Source: Pseudomonadota bacterium (GTDB taxonomy: Bacteria > Pseudomonadota > Gammaproteobacteria > Burkholderiales > Rhodocyclaceae). From it: a DNA stretch of 64,000 nt. The notes under the pieces are model-generated. The model was not told where the DNA came from and did no database searches. It saw only the letters and a list, made by a program, of their open reading frames with translations. Shown here piece by piece: positions 41,041-52,587 of the stretch. The DNA lies in the NCBI GenBank assembly GCA_018241665.1, contig JAFEDK010000013.1, forward strand, positions 27,905 to 91,904, in the 5' to 3' direction. The position numbers were made by a program, and so were the translations under genes. The stretch's first letter is position 1. Every line of letters begins with the position of its first letter.

Positions 41041-43095
41041 ATGAAAAGAAGGCAGATGCAGGCGTGGGTGCTGGGCGGCGTGTCGGCAGCGTTGGCGGGG
41101 TCGGCGGTGGCGGCGGACGGGGTATTTCAGCTCGGTACCGTGGATGTGGTGGCCAGCCCGATCGACGCGGCCGCGCCGGGGGAGGCCGTGATCAAGGGCG
41201 AGGCCCTGGAGCAGTTCAACCGTGACACCCTCGGCAAGGCGGTGGCGTTGACGCCGGGGATCAGCCTGTCCCGCAACAGCCGCAACGAGGACATCGTCTA
41301 TCTGCGCGGCTTCGACGTGCGCCAGGTGCCGCTGTTCATCGACGGCATCCCGGCCTACGTGCCCTATGACGGCTATGTGGACTTCGGCCGCTTCACGACC
41401 TTCGACCTGGCGGAGATCCGCGTCGCCAAGGGCGCGGCGTCGCTGCTCTACGGGCCCAACACGCTGGGAGGGGCGATCAACCTGGTCAGCCGCAAGCCGG
41501 TGAAGGCACTCGAAGGCGACTTGCGGGCGGGCTTTGGCGCCGGCGGCCTGCAGAAGTACGCCGCCAACGTGGGCAGTAATCAGGGCATGTGGTACATGCA
41601 GCTCGGCGCGTCCTACACCGACAGCAACTACTTCCCGCTGTCGAGCAACTACTCGCCGAAGTCCATTCCGACCAGCGCCAGCAACGCCACCCGCAACGTG
41701 CTGGAGGACGGCGGCCATCGGGAGAACTCCTACCAGACCGACTCCCGCCTGTCAGTGAAGCTGGGCCTGACCCCCAACGCCACCGATGAATACGCCATCG
41801 GCTACGTTCAGCAGAACGGCCGCAAGGGCAACCCGCCTTACGCCGGCAATGCGCCGGGGCAGTATCTGAACATCGGCGGCGGTGCCAACAGTCGCTTCTG
41901 GCAGTGGCCGTACTGGAACCTGGAGAGCACCTATTTCATCGCCAACGTGGCGGTCGGGCAGGACCACGTCGTCAAGGCGCGGGTGTACCAGGACAACTAC
42001 GACAACAAGATCCTCGCCTACAGCAACGGCAGCTATTCCTCGCTGATCGCCAACACCACCAACTTCCCGAGCTGGTACAAGGATTCGACCACCGGCGTGT
42101 CGGTCGAGCTGGACAGCTTCGCGTTCAGCGGCCACGAGCTGGCCATCGCCTACCACTACAAGGAAGACAAGCACCAGGACAACGGCCTGGCCCTCAGCAA
42201 GAACTACCGGGACGTGACCACCTCCATCGCGGTGGAGGACATGATCCGCGTCTCCGACCTGTGGCGCCTGCGCCTCGGCGCCAGCCACGACCAGCGCGAC
42301 GCCAAGGCGGTGTACTACTGGCCGACCGGCTCCACGTCCGGCACCAACTGGCTGGCCGAGCTGACCCGCAAGCTCGGTGGCGGGGCCGAGGCCTTCGCCA
42401 GCGTCGCCCACAAGACCCGCTTCCCGACCATCAAGGATCGTTACTCGGCGTCCCTCGGCAGCGGTCTGCCGAACCCCGACCTCAAGCCCGAGCGCGCCCT
42501 CAACGTCGAGACCGGCCTGCGCGGCAGCCCGTGGGGTGGCGCCCGCGGCCAGGCCAGCCTGTTCTACAGCCGCATCGAAAACCTGATGCAGCGCGTGAAC
42601 ATCATCCCGGTGTCCCTGTGCAACCAGCCGGGCGTCGGCGCGGCGACCTCCTGTGCGCAGCTGCAGAACATCGCCGAGGCGCGCCATGCCGGCGTCGAGC
42701 TGTCTTTGGAGCAGACCCTCGGCCACGGCTGGACGGTGGGCGGCAACTACACCTACCTGGATCGGGAAAACCGGACCTCGACGACGCCGCTCACCGACAC
42801 CCCGCGCAACCGCCTGTTCGCCTACGCCAGCTGGAAGCCCGCCGACCGCTGGGAATACCAGGCCTCGGTGGATGCGGAGAACGGCCGCGTGGTGGCCTAC
42901 GGCAGCGGCAACGCGGCGACCTACGTGAAGATGGGCGGCTTTGCGCTGGCCAACGTGAAGGCGGTGTACAAGCCGCTGCCAGCGTGGGCGCTGGAGGTCG
43001 GCGCGACCAACCTGTTCGACGCCAGCTACGCGCTGGCCGACGGCTACCCGATGCCCGGTCGCATGTGGTTCGCCAACGGCGCCTACAAGTTCTGA
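41041..43095 (+). CDS. TonB-dependent outer-membrane receptor 2
   Basis: 684 residues from ATG 41041 (AGGGGG upstream); the frame extends seven codons further but those fall outside the box. Signal peptide with GGVSAALAGSAVAA, TonB box-like LGTVDVVAS, plug domain with VYLRGFDVRQVPLFIDGIP and KGAASLLYGPNTLGGAINL, then a beta-barrel ending in GAYKF. The pair SLCNQPG...SCAQL could form an extracellular disulfide. Receptor family members transport siderophores, cobalamin or metal chelates. Leads an apparent operon with the Tat-exported binding protein (10-base gap) and the di-heme protein. The ModE-type box argues for a Mo-linked ligand. Confidence 0.88.
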   Translation: MKRRQMQAWVLGGVSAALAGSAVAADGVFQLGTVDVVASPIDAAAPGEAVIKGEALEQFNRDTLGKAVALTPGISLSRNSRNEDIVYLRGFDVRQVPLFIDGIPAYVPYDGYVDFGRFTTFDLAEIRVAKGAASLLYGPNTLGGAINLVSRKPVKALEGDLRAGFGAGGLQKYAANVGSNQGMWYMQLGASYTDSNYFPLSSNYSPKSIPTSASNATRNVLEDGGHRENSYQTDSRLSVKLGLTPNATDEYAIGYVQQNGRKGNPPYAGNAPGQYLNIGGGANSRFWQWPYWNLESTYFIANVAVGQDHVVKARVYQDNYDNKILAYSNGSYSSLIANTTNFPSWYKDSTTGVSVELDSFAFSGHELAIAYHYKEDKHQDNGLALSKNYRDVTTSIAVEDMIRVSDLWRLRLGASHDQRDAKAVYYWPTGSTSGTNWLAELTRKLGGGAEAFASVAHKTRFPTIKDRYSASLGSGLPNPDLKPERALNVETGLRGSPWGGARGQASLFYSRIENLMQRVNIIPVSLCNQPGVGAATSCAQLQNIAEARHAGVELSLEQTLGHGWTVGGNYTYLDRENRTSTTPLTDTPRNRLFAYASWKPADRWEYQASVDAENGRVVAYGSGNAATYVKMGGFALANVKAVYKPLPAWALEVGATNLFDASYALADGYPMPGRMWFANGAYKF

Positions 43096-43105
43096 GGAGG
43101 TCGTC

Positions 43106-44407
43106 ATGGACAGCCTGCACAAGCCTTCCCGCCGCGCCTTCGTGCGTGCCGCCGGCGCCCTCGCGGCGGCGGGGGCATCCGGCCGCCTGTGGGCGGCGCC
43201 GACGAAGGACGTGGTGGTGCTCACCGCCTACCCGGACGCGGTGGTGTCGCGTTTCGAGGCCGCCTTCGAGAAGGCCTGGCCCCAGTACCGTCTGCGCATC
43301 GTCTGGCGCATGCCCCACGACGCCTTGCCTTACCTCCGCCAGGCGGGGCAGGGCGGGATTGACGTGTACTGGAGCGCGTCGCCGAAGACCTACGCCCAGC
43401 TCAAGGACGAGCATGCTTTCCGCAAGCTGCCGGTGAGCCTGGAGGGCCTGCCGGGGCGGGTCGGCGGTAGTGTCATTAACGATCCGGACGGCTTCTACGC
43501 GGCGTCCGAGGTGGCTGGCTACGGCTTCGCGGTGAACCCGGCCTACCTGCACCGCCACCAGCTGCCGTCGGTGGCCGACTGGAGCGACCTGGCCGATCCG
43601 GTCTACGCCGGCCACCTGACGGTGCCGGACCCGGTGGAGGTGGGCTTCGCGCCGGTGCTGGTGGACATCCCGCTGCAGGCCTACGGCTGGGACATCGGCT
43701 GGGCCCTGTGGAGCGCCATCGCCGCCAACGCGGCCTTCACCGGGCGCGGCGGCACCTTCGTCAGCGACGAGATCGGCGGCGGGCGCAAGGGCATCGGGCT
43801 GTCCATCGACTTCTTCGTCGCGTCGGCGGTGGCCAACGGTGCGCCGGTCCAGTTCATCTACCCGCGCCAGGGCGGCGTCAATCCGGCCCACATCGCGGTG
43901 ACCGCCGGCAGCCCGAATCCGGACGGCGCGAAGGCTTTCGTGGACTTCGTGCTGTCCGACGCCGGGCAGAAGATCCTCGCCCACCCGGACATCCGCAAGC
44001 TGCCGGTGCGGCCGTCGGCCTACGTGGGCCTGCCGGCTGGCTACCATGACCCCTTCGCTGAGGCGGCGCGGGGCGGCTATCTCTATGACAACGCCCGTGG
44101 GCGTGGTCGCGCGGCACCGATTGCGGCGGCCTTCGGGCAGGCCTTTGTGCGACCGCATGTGCGCCTCGTCGAACTGTGGCGGCGCCTGCATGCGGCCGAC
44201 GGGGCCACCTGGAATACGGTCTGGCCGCTGCTGACGACCCCGCCGCTGAAGGAGACGGAGGCCGACGATCCGGCGATCCAGCGCGCCTTCTTCGCCCGCC
44301 GCGACGACCCGGCCGCCGAGGCGCTGGCCGCCGGCCTGGAAAAGACCTGGGCGAGCCGCGTCGATGCGCGCTATGCGAAGGCCGCCAGCCTGCTGGGGGT
44401 GGCCTGA
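43106..44407 (+). CDS. Tat-exported ABC-type solute-binding protein (AfuA/FbpA fold)
   Basis: 433 residues. The N terminus PSRRAFVRAAGALAAAG is a twin-arginine signal (S-R-R-x-F), so the protein folds with cofactor or metal before export. The body shows the family 6/1 binding-protein fold: VVVLTAYPDAVVSRFEAAFEK, TYGFAVN-like GYGFAVNPAYL, NPAHIAVTAGSPNPDGAKAFVDF. Longer than the usual about 340 residues, with a C-terminal extension from about 320. No permease or ATPase follows. It ends in a TGATG overlap with the di-heme gene, showing translational coupling. Ligand unknown; by context an anion or metal complex delivered by receptor 2. Confidence 0.82.
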   Translation: MDSLHKPSRRAFVRAAGALAAAGASGRLWAAPTKDVVVLTAYPDAVVSRFEAAFEKAWPQYRLRIVWRMPHDALPYLRQAGQGGIDVYWSASPKTYAQLKDEHAFRKLPVSLEGLPGRVGGSVINDPDGFYAASEVAGYGFAVNPAYLHRHQLPSVADWSDLADPVYAGHLTVPDPVEVGFAPVLVDIPLQAYGWDIGWALWSAIAANAAFTGRGGTFVSDEIGGGRKGIGLSIDFFVASAVANGAPVQFIYPRQGGVNPAHIAVTAGSPNPDGAKAFVDFVLSDAGQKILAHPDIRKLPVRPSAYVGLPAGYHDPFAEAARGGYLYDNARGRGRAAPIAAAFGQAFVRPHVRLVELWRRLHAADGATWNTVWPLLTTPPLKETEADDPAIQRAFFARRDDPAAEALAAGLEKTWASRVDARYAKAASLLGVA

Positions 44408-45747
44408 TGCGACGGCTGGGTCTTCTGTGGCTGGTGTGCGGCGTCTTCGCCGCGGCCGGCGCCCGGGCGGCGGACTGGCAGGTGCTGGACGCCGGCCGCG
44501 AGGCTTTCGCGCGGCCGCTGGAAGGTCTGACCGACGCGGAGCGGGAGCGCTTCTTCCACGGTCGTTCCCTGTTCAATCAGAGCTGGGTGGTGGCGCCGGC
44601 TAAAGATGAGCAGGTGGACGGCCTGGGGCCGCTGTACAACCGCTTGGCCTGCATCTCCTGTCACGCCCGCAATGGCCGCGGCCTGCCGCCGGAACATCCG
44701 GACGAGCGCATGCAGTCGATGCTGGTTCGGCTGTCGGTGGCCGGGCGGGGGCCGCATGGCGGACCACGGCCCCACCCGGCCTATGGCGACCAGTTCAACG
44801 AGGAAGGCATCCCCGGCGTGCCCGGCGAGGGTCGCATCCGCCTGGGCTGGGTCGAGTCGAAGCACCGGCTGGCGGATGGCGAAGTGGTGTCGCTGCGCCG
44901 TCCGCGGCTGGCCTTCACCGAGCTGGGCTACGGGGCGATCGGCAAGGTGCTGAGCTCGCCGCGGGTCGGTCAGCAGGTGGTGGGCATGGGCCTGCTCGAT
45001 GCCGTGTCGGCGCAGACCCTGGCGACGCTGGCCGCGGAGCGCAAGCCGGATGGCGTGAAAGGGCGGGTGAACCGGGTGTGGAACCCGGAGAGCGCGGCGC
45101 TGGAGGCCGGCCGCTTCGGCTACAAGGCCAACATGCCGACGCTGCGCGCGCAGCTTGCCGGGGCTTTTCTGGGCGACCTGGGCATCACGTCCGACCTGCA
45201 TCCGGCGCAGAACTGCACTGCCGCGCAGTCCGCCTGCCGGCAGGCGCCGAACGGCGGCACACCGGAGCTGAGCGCCCGCCAGCTGGATGACGTGGAGTTC
45301 TATCTGGCCCATCTGGCCGTGCCGGCCCGCCGTGATGCGGACAGCGAGGCGGTGCAGCGCGGCGAGGCGTTGTTCGCCCGCGCCGGTTGCGCGCAATGCC
45401 ACCGGCCGAGCCTCTCGACCGGGGCGTCGCCACGTTTCCCGCGGCTCGCCGGGCAGACCATCGCGCCTTATACGGATCTGCTGATCCACGACATGGGCCC
45501 CGGCCTGGCTGACGGCCGGCCGGATTTCACGGCGTCAGGGCGGGAGTGGCGCACGCCGCCGCTGTGGGGGATCGGGCTGACGCAGACGATCAGCGAGCAG
45601 CAACGCTATCTCCACGACGGCCGCGCCCGCAGCCTGACCGAGGCGATCCTGTGGCACGGCGGCGAGGCAAAGGTCGCGCGCCGACGTTTCGCCGCCCTGC
45701 CGGCGTCACAGCGCCGCGCCTTGCTGGCCTTTCTCGAAAGCCTGTGA
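44407..45747 (+). CDS. Di-heme cytochrome c oxidoreductase (DUF1111 / COG3488)
   Basis: 446 residues. Signal peptide residues 1-21. Two c-heme motifs: CISCH (82-86) and CAQCH (328-332). The family, called thiol oxidoreductase or DUF1111, resembles MauG/CcpA di-heme peroxidases but with different heme ligands; it is periplasmic. Overlaps the stop of the binding-protein gene by one base. By context it might change the redox state of the imported ligand or chelate, or of the binding protein, but no reaction is shown by the sequence. It ends with a tandem repeat and REP element. Confidence 0.87.
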   Translation: MRRLGLLWLVCGVFAAAGARAADWQVLDAGREAFARPLEGLTDAERERFFHGRSLFNQSWVVAPAKDEQVDGLGPLYNRLACISCHARNGRGLPPEHPDERMQSMLVRLSVAGRGPHGGPRPHPAYGDQFNEEGIPGVPGEGRIRLGWVESKHRLADGEVVSLRRPRLAFTELGYGAIGKVLSSPRVGQQVVGMGLLDAVSAQTLATLAAERKPDGVKGRVNRVWNPESAALEAGRFGYKANMPTLRAQLAGAFLGDLGITSDLHPAQNCTAAQSACRQAPNGGTPELSARQLDDVEFYLAHLAVPARRDADSEAVQRGEALFARAGCAQCHRPSLSTGASPRFPRLAGQTIAPYTDLLIHDMGPGLADGRPDFTASGREWRTPPLWGIGLTQTISEQQRYLHDGRARSLTEAILWHGGEAKVARRRFAALPASQRRALLAFLESL

Positions 45748-45782
45748 GGGGGCTGTTGTGGGGGACTGCTGTTGGAGGGAGT

Positions 45783-45828
45783 GCTGTGGGGGAGAGCACT
45801 GTGGGGGAGAGCACTGTGGGGGAGAGCA
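45783..45828. repeat. Tandem 15-base repeat at the REP edge
   Basis: Three near-perfect copies of CTGTGGGGGAGAGCA lead straight into the REP left arm, which begins with the same CTGTGGGGG. It looks like local duplication of the element edge. Confidence 0.85.
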
Positions 45829-45899
45829 CTGTGGGGGCGAATTCATTCGCCCTCGGACCTCAGTCAAGCGACTGCGGGCGAATGCATTCGCCCCCACGG
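45829..45899. repeat. REP-like palindromic element, copy 6
   Basis: CTGTGGGGGCGAATTCATTC on the left, GCGAATGCATTCGCCCCCAC on the right, 71 bases. Placed behind the di-heme gene stop. Confidence 0.9.
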
Positions 45900-45956
45900 G
45901 GAAGCAAGATCATTGATCGCCAGATAAATCAGAGAAATGCACAGTGAATGTGCATT

Positions 45957-45980
45957 CGCTATATTCAGGTGCATATAGTG
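45957..45980. promoter_or_regulatory. ModE-type box D (orphan)
   Basis: CGCTATAT, 8 bases, ATATAGTG: the best symmetrical match of the five to CGnTATAT-N8-ATATAGCG. Neither flanking gene starts here, since both end at this gap. Confidence 0.65.
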
Positions 45981-46049
45981 ATCCGCAGGGGGCGTGTCCG
46001 GATGTCCCGCGACTCTGCGCGGACGGGGCGTGGCGTCGCCGCCGGTACT

Positions 46050-46478
46050 TCAGCCGGTGACGCCGAGGATTACCGACGGTGCCTTGAAAACGGCGATTGC
46101 CGGGGTGCCGACCTTCAGGCCGAGGGCGACCGAGGCTTCGTGGGTGATGGTGGCATGGACGGTCTGGCCGTTGCCGAGGGTCAGCGCCACGTCGCTGCTG
46201 ACGGGGCCTTCGGTGAGCGCCGCGATGGTGCCCGGGAGGCGGTTGCGGGCCGACAGCCTTGCGCCGTCAGAGTCGGTCAGGAGCAGTACCGAAGAGGCTT
46301 TTACGAAGGCCTGGACGGGCTTTCCGGCTGTCAGTCCGAGCTCTCTGATGCTGTCGTTGGTGACGGTCGAGACGATCGTCAGGCCGCCGGGCAGGGCCAC
46401 GTCCACCTCGGAATTGATGGCGCCGGGCTTGATGGTCTGGATGGTGCCGTCGAAGGCGTTGCGGGCGCTGATCTTCAT
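46050..46478 (-). CDS. Di-Mop molbindin (molybdate-binding protein)
   Basis: 142 residues from ATG 46478 with GGAG upstream; the frame upstream is not coding. Two Mop domains in tandem (about 1-68 and 72-142), each beginning SARN and ending KASSVLL / KAPSVIL, the known molybdate/tungstate oxyanion-binding fold. Cytosolic; buffers or stores molybdate (ModG/Mop type). Divergent from modE with a 155-base shared gap holding ModE box E. Its domains resemble those at the end of the ModE and ModC proteins here. Confidence 0.93.
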   Translation of the reverse strand: MKISARNAFDGTIQTIKPGAINSEVDVALPGGLTIVSTVTNDSIRELGLTAGKPVQAFVKASSVLLLTDSDGARLSARNRLPGTIAALTEGPVSSDVALTLGNGQTVHATITHEASVALGLKVGTPAIAVFKAPSVILGVTG

Positions 46479-46603
46479 GGGGCGTTCTCCGGAAGCGGTG
46501 GCGGCATGGGCTGGGGCATCCAGCTTACGCAAGGAGGTCGCTGTCTTTCAACCGTGCGGCTCGGCGGGTGGTGGCCCGCTATTTGCTGGAGTACAGTACG
46601 CTC

Positions 46604-46627
46604 CGTTGTATATCGACATATATAGGA
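46604..46627. promoter_or_regulatory. ModE-type box E before modE
   Basis: CGTTGTAT, 8 bases, ATATAGGA; half site 7 of 8 identical to the E. coli CGTTATAT. The right end overlaps the AGGA ribosome site of modE (ATG 46634), so ModE bound here would block its own operon and perhaps also affect mop. Confidence 0.75.
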
Positions 46628-46633
46628 ACAAAA

Positions 46634-48245
<1,612 letters not shown>

Positions 48246-48259
48246 ACGATGGCTGAGTG

Positions 48260-48946
48260 ATGGAATTGACACCGGAAGACTGGTCGGCCGTTCGCCTGAC
48301 CCTCGAGCTGTCCACCGTCGTCACGGTGCTGTTGCTGATCATCGGGACGCCCATTGCGTGGTGGCTGGCCCGCACCCGGTCGCGCCTGCGCGGCGTGATC
48401 GGGGCGGTGGTGTCGCTGCCCATCGTGTTGCCGCCAACGGTGCTGGGCTTCTACCTGCTGGTGCTGATGGGGCCGCAGGGGGCGGTGGGGCGCTTCACCG
48501 AGGCGCTTGGTATCGGGCGGCTGCCCTTCACCTTCACCGGCCTGGTGGTGGCCTCGATCATCTACTCGCTGCCCTTCGTGGTGCAGCCCATTCAAAACGC
48601 CTTCATGGCGATGGGCGAGCGTCCGCTGGAGGTCGCCGCGACCCTGCGCGCCTCGCCGCTCGCCACCTTTTTCACGGTAGCCTTGCCGCTGGCGCGGCCG
48701 GGTTTCATCACCGCGGCCATCCTCGGTTTCGCGCACACGGTGGGCGAGTTCGGCGTGGTGCTGATGATAGGCGGCAACATTCCGGACAAGACGCGGGTCA
48801 TCTCGATGCAGATCTACAACCACGTGGAAGCGATGGAATACGGCCAGGCCCATGGCCTCGCGGCCTGCCTGCTGGCCTTCTCCTTCATCGTGCTGCTGGG
48901 GCTCTACGCCGTCGGCGGGCGCAATGCGCTGGGGGGCTCGCGATGA
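48260..48946 (+). CDS. modB: Molybdate ABC transporter permease ModB
   Basis: 228 residues from ATG 48260 (a GTG one codon earlier is possible). Five membrane segments; permease EAA loop [30 protein letters not shown]. Its stop overlaps the modC ATG (ATGA). Confidence 0.95.
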   Translation: MELTPEDWSAVRLTLELSTVVTVLLLIIGTPIAWWLARTRSRLRGVIGAVVSLPIVLPPTVLGFYLLVLMGPQGAVGRFTEALGIGRLPFTFTGLVVASIIYSLPFVVQPIQNAFMAMGERPLEVAATLRASPLATFFTVALPLARPGFITAAILGFAHTVGEFGVVLMIGGNIPDKTRVISMQIYNHVEAMEYGQAHGLAACLLAFSFIVLLGLYAVGGRNALGGSR

Positions 48947-50028
48947 ACGACGCCACCGGCATCCAGCTGCAATGCCGCCTGCCGCTGGCGGATTTCACCC
49001 TGGAAGTGGACCTGCACCTGCCCGGTCGTGGCGTGACCGCGCTGTTCGGGCCATCCGGCTCGGGCAAGACCTCGCTGCTGCGCTGCGTGGCCGGGCTGGC
49101 GCGGCCGGCCGGGCGGGTGGAGATCAACGGTGAATGCTGGCAGGACGACGCGCGGCGGGTCTTCCTGCCGACCCACCTGCGGCCCCTCGGCTACGTGTTC
49201 CAGGAAGCCAGCCTGTTTGCCCACCTGTCGGTGCGCGCCAACCTGGAGTTCGGCCTGAAGCGCATCCCCGCGGCAGAGCGCAAGGTCGGCTGGGAGGCGG
49301 CGGTCGAACTGCTGGGCATCAGCCATCTGCTGGACCGCGGCACGGCGGCCCTGTCCGGTGGTGAGCGCCAGCGGGTGGCGATCGCCCGCGCGCTGCTGAC
49401 CAGTCCGCAGCTGCTGCTGATGGACGAGCCGCTGGCGGCGCTGGACAGCCGGCGCAAGCAGGAAATCCTGCCCTATCTCGAACGCCTGCACGACGAGCTG
49501 GCGACGCCGATCCTGTACGTCAGCCATTCGCCGGACGAGGTGGCGCGGCTGGCCGACCACATGGTGCTGCTGGAGCAGGGCCGGGTGGTGGCCAGTGGGC
49601 CGACCGCCGAGCTGCTGGCCCGCCTGGACCTGCCGCTGGCCCTCGATGAGGACGCGGCGGTGCTGGTGGACACCCAGGTCGTCGGCCACGACGAGGACTA
49701 TCAATTGACCCGGCTGGGTTTTCCCGGCGGCGTTATCAAGGTGACCCGCAAGGCCCTCGACGTGGGCAAGCGGGCGCGCCTGAAGATCCAGGCCCGCGAC
49801 GTGAGCATCGCGCTCACCGGCGAGAACCGCTCGAGCATCGTCAACCGCCTGCCGGCACGCATCGTCGGTTTTGGCGACGCAGCCCATCCGGCCCAGTGCC
49901 TGGTGCGCCTGGACGCGGGCGGAACGCCGCTGCTGGCGCGGATCACCCGCCTGTCGAAGGACCAGCTCGAACTGCGCGAGGGCCTGCCGGTCGTCGCGCA
50001 GATCAAGTCGGTGGCGCTGCTGGCCTGA
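48943..50028 (+). CDS. modC: Molybdate ABC transporter ATPase ModC
   Basis: 361 residues from ATG 48943, overlapping the modB stop by four bases. Walker A GPSGSGKT (36-43), signature LSGGERQ (137-143), Walker [13 protein letters not shown]. The C-terminal about 70 residues are a Mop/TOBE domain ([15 protein letters not shown]...[12 protein letters not shown]), which lets molybdate inhibit transport in some ModC proteins. Ends at a hairpin with the convergent aldehyde dehydrogenase gene. Confidence 0.95.
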   Translation: MNDATGIQLQCRLPLADFTLEVDLHLPGRGVTALFGPSGSGKTSLLRCVAGLARPAGRVEINGECWQDDARRVFLPTHLRPLGYVFQEASLFAHLSVRANLEFGLKRIPAAERKVGWEAAVELLGISHLLDRGTAALSGGERQRVAIARALLTSPQLLLMDEPLAALDSRRKQEILPYLERLHDELATPILYVSHSPDEVARLADHMVLLEQGRVVASGPTAELLARLDLPLALDEDAAVLVDTQVVGHDEDYQLTRLGFPGGVIKVTRKALDVGKRARLKIQARDVSIALTGENRSSIVNRLPARIVGFGDAAHPAQCLVRLDAGGTPLLARITRLSKDQLELREGLPVVAQIKSVALLA

Positions 50029-50034
50029 GCTACC

Positions 50035-50055
50035 GGCCGGCAGCGCCGCCGGCCT

Positions 50056-50058
<3 letters not shown>
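50035..50058 (+). terminator. Candidate terminator after modC
   Basis: GGCCGGC-AGCGCC-GCCGGCC hairpin followed by TTTA; short T tail, overlapping the convergent gene's stop. Confidence 0.5.
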
Positions 50059-51558
<1,500 letters not shown>

Positions 51559-51586
51559 GTGGCGTGTCTCCTTCTTGGTGGGGCGA

Positions 51587-52450
51587 TCAATAGACGTACA
51601 GCACGCGGGCCTGGATGGCGCTGACCTTCGGGCCTTCCTCGATCTTCAGGTCTTGCGAGTACTGGAGCTGGACCTGCCACTGCTTGTCGACGAAGGACGC
51701 CCAGGTCAGCATCGCGGTGCCGTTGTTCTTGGCGCCGGCCAGCTCGACGCCGTCGAGCTTCTCCTTGGCGCCCCAGGCGTGGCGGTAGGTGGCGGCGACG
51801 TAGGTGGCGTCGCTGAGGTGGTAGCGCAGGTGGCCGTGGGCCTGCAGCAGCGGGTCCTTTTGGGCCTTGGTGTCGCGCTGGTCCTGGTAGAACTCGGTCT
51901 CGCCGATCAGATCGACGGTCCATTTGTCGGACAGCTTGCGGATGTAGCCGACCTGCAGGTCGGTGGCCCAGCGGTTGTTGCTGAGCGCGAAGCCCTGGTT
52001 CTTGTCGCCGCCGGTGGGGGCGGTGAAGAACACCGACCAGCCCAGGTGCTCGCCCTTGGCCAGGTCGGCGAGGGTCCATAGCGTGGCGCCGAAGATCACG
52101 TCGCCGAGGCCGCTGGTCTTGCTGTCGGACAGGCCGATCTTCTGGCTGCCGAAGGGCACGATGATCTGCGGGTCGATGATGTAGTCGCCCAGCTTCATGT
52201 AGTGCACGTAACGCAGGATGCCGGCATTGACCGACAGGTCCAGGTTGTCGACGACCTTGTTGCCCTTGCTGTACACCTTGTCGCCGCGGGGGAACTGGGC
52301 ATAGGCGAGGAGCAGGTTGGTGCCGGCGGGCAGGCCGGTGTAGTCGCCCGGATCGGGGCGCACGTCGGCGAAGGCCGGGCTGGCCGACAGGCCGGCGGCG
52401 AGGAGGCCGGCGGCGCACAGGCGCAGGGCGAAGCGCTGGGTGGTGGTCAT
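51587..52450 (-). CDS. Putative outer-membrane protein of the alcohol locus (MetA-pathway/transporter-like)
   Basis: 287 residues. Signal peptide ending SPAFA. The body has alternating beta-strand patterns with aromatic ends (NLLLAYAQFPRGDKVYS, LRYVHYMKLGDYIIDPQI, TYRHAWGAKEKL) and ends RVLYVY with a terminal aromatic residue, typical of a beta-barrel. It resembles the phenol/MetA-pathway outer-membrane family (PF13557). Between the aldehyde dehydrogenase and the alcohol dehydrogenase in the same direction, so it might let the alcohol or its precursor in. Function inferred by position. Confidence 0.68.
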   Translation of the reverse strand: MTTTQRFALRLCAAGLLAAGLSASPAFADVRPDPGDYTGLPAGTNLLLAYAQFPRGDKVYSKGNKVVDNLDLSVNAGILRYVHYMKLGDYIIDPQIIVPFGSQKIGLSDSKTSGLGDVIFGATLWTLADLAKGEHLGWSVFFTAPTGGDKNQGFALSNNRWATDLQVGYIRKLSDKWTVDLIGETEFYQDQRDTKAQKDPLLQAHGHLRYHLSDATYVAATYRHAWGAKEKLDGVELAGAKNNGTAMLTWASFVDKQWQVQLQYSQDLKIEEGPKVSAIQARVLYVY

Positions 52451-52496
52451 GGTCTTGTCTCCTGGTTGTTATGGTTTGGGTCTGGGTGCGGCGGAA

Positions 52497-52543
52497 TAAA
52501 AAGGGCCGCGGTCCGCCGGATAGGGGAGGGCTGTGACCGCGGC
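52497..52543 (-). terminator. Probable terminator after the PQQ alcohol dehydrogenase
   Basis: On the minus strand GCCGCGGTC, 21-base loop, GACCGCGGC, then CCCTTTTTATT. Nine-base stem, long loop. Confidence 0.6.
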
Positions 52544-52587
52544 AAGAGGGAGCTGCTGCTCCGGAGGAGGCGGTATGCGGCGCTGTA

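Larger units (their letters stand above)
45748..46049. other. Convergent gap with tandem repeats, REP copy 6, hairpin and ModE box D
   Basis: 302 bases between the stops of the di-heme gene and the mop gene. Contents in order: three copies of a 15-base CTGTGGGGGAGAGCA unit near 45783-45828, the REP element at 45829-45899, an inverted repeat AATGCACA-GTGAA-TGTGCATT (45936-45956), and directly after it the ModE-type box D. No credible gene. Confidence 0.8.

Noticed and set aside
45948-46625. Plus-strand frame starting at the orphan ModE box
   Set aside because: Antisense to the di-Mop gene, which has two clear Mop domains; no ribosome site.
46479-46633. Moco riboswitch
   Set aside because: The gap is only 155 bases and is explained by a ModE box; no multi-stem aptamer pattern seen.
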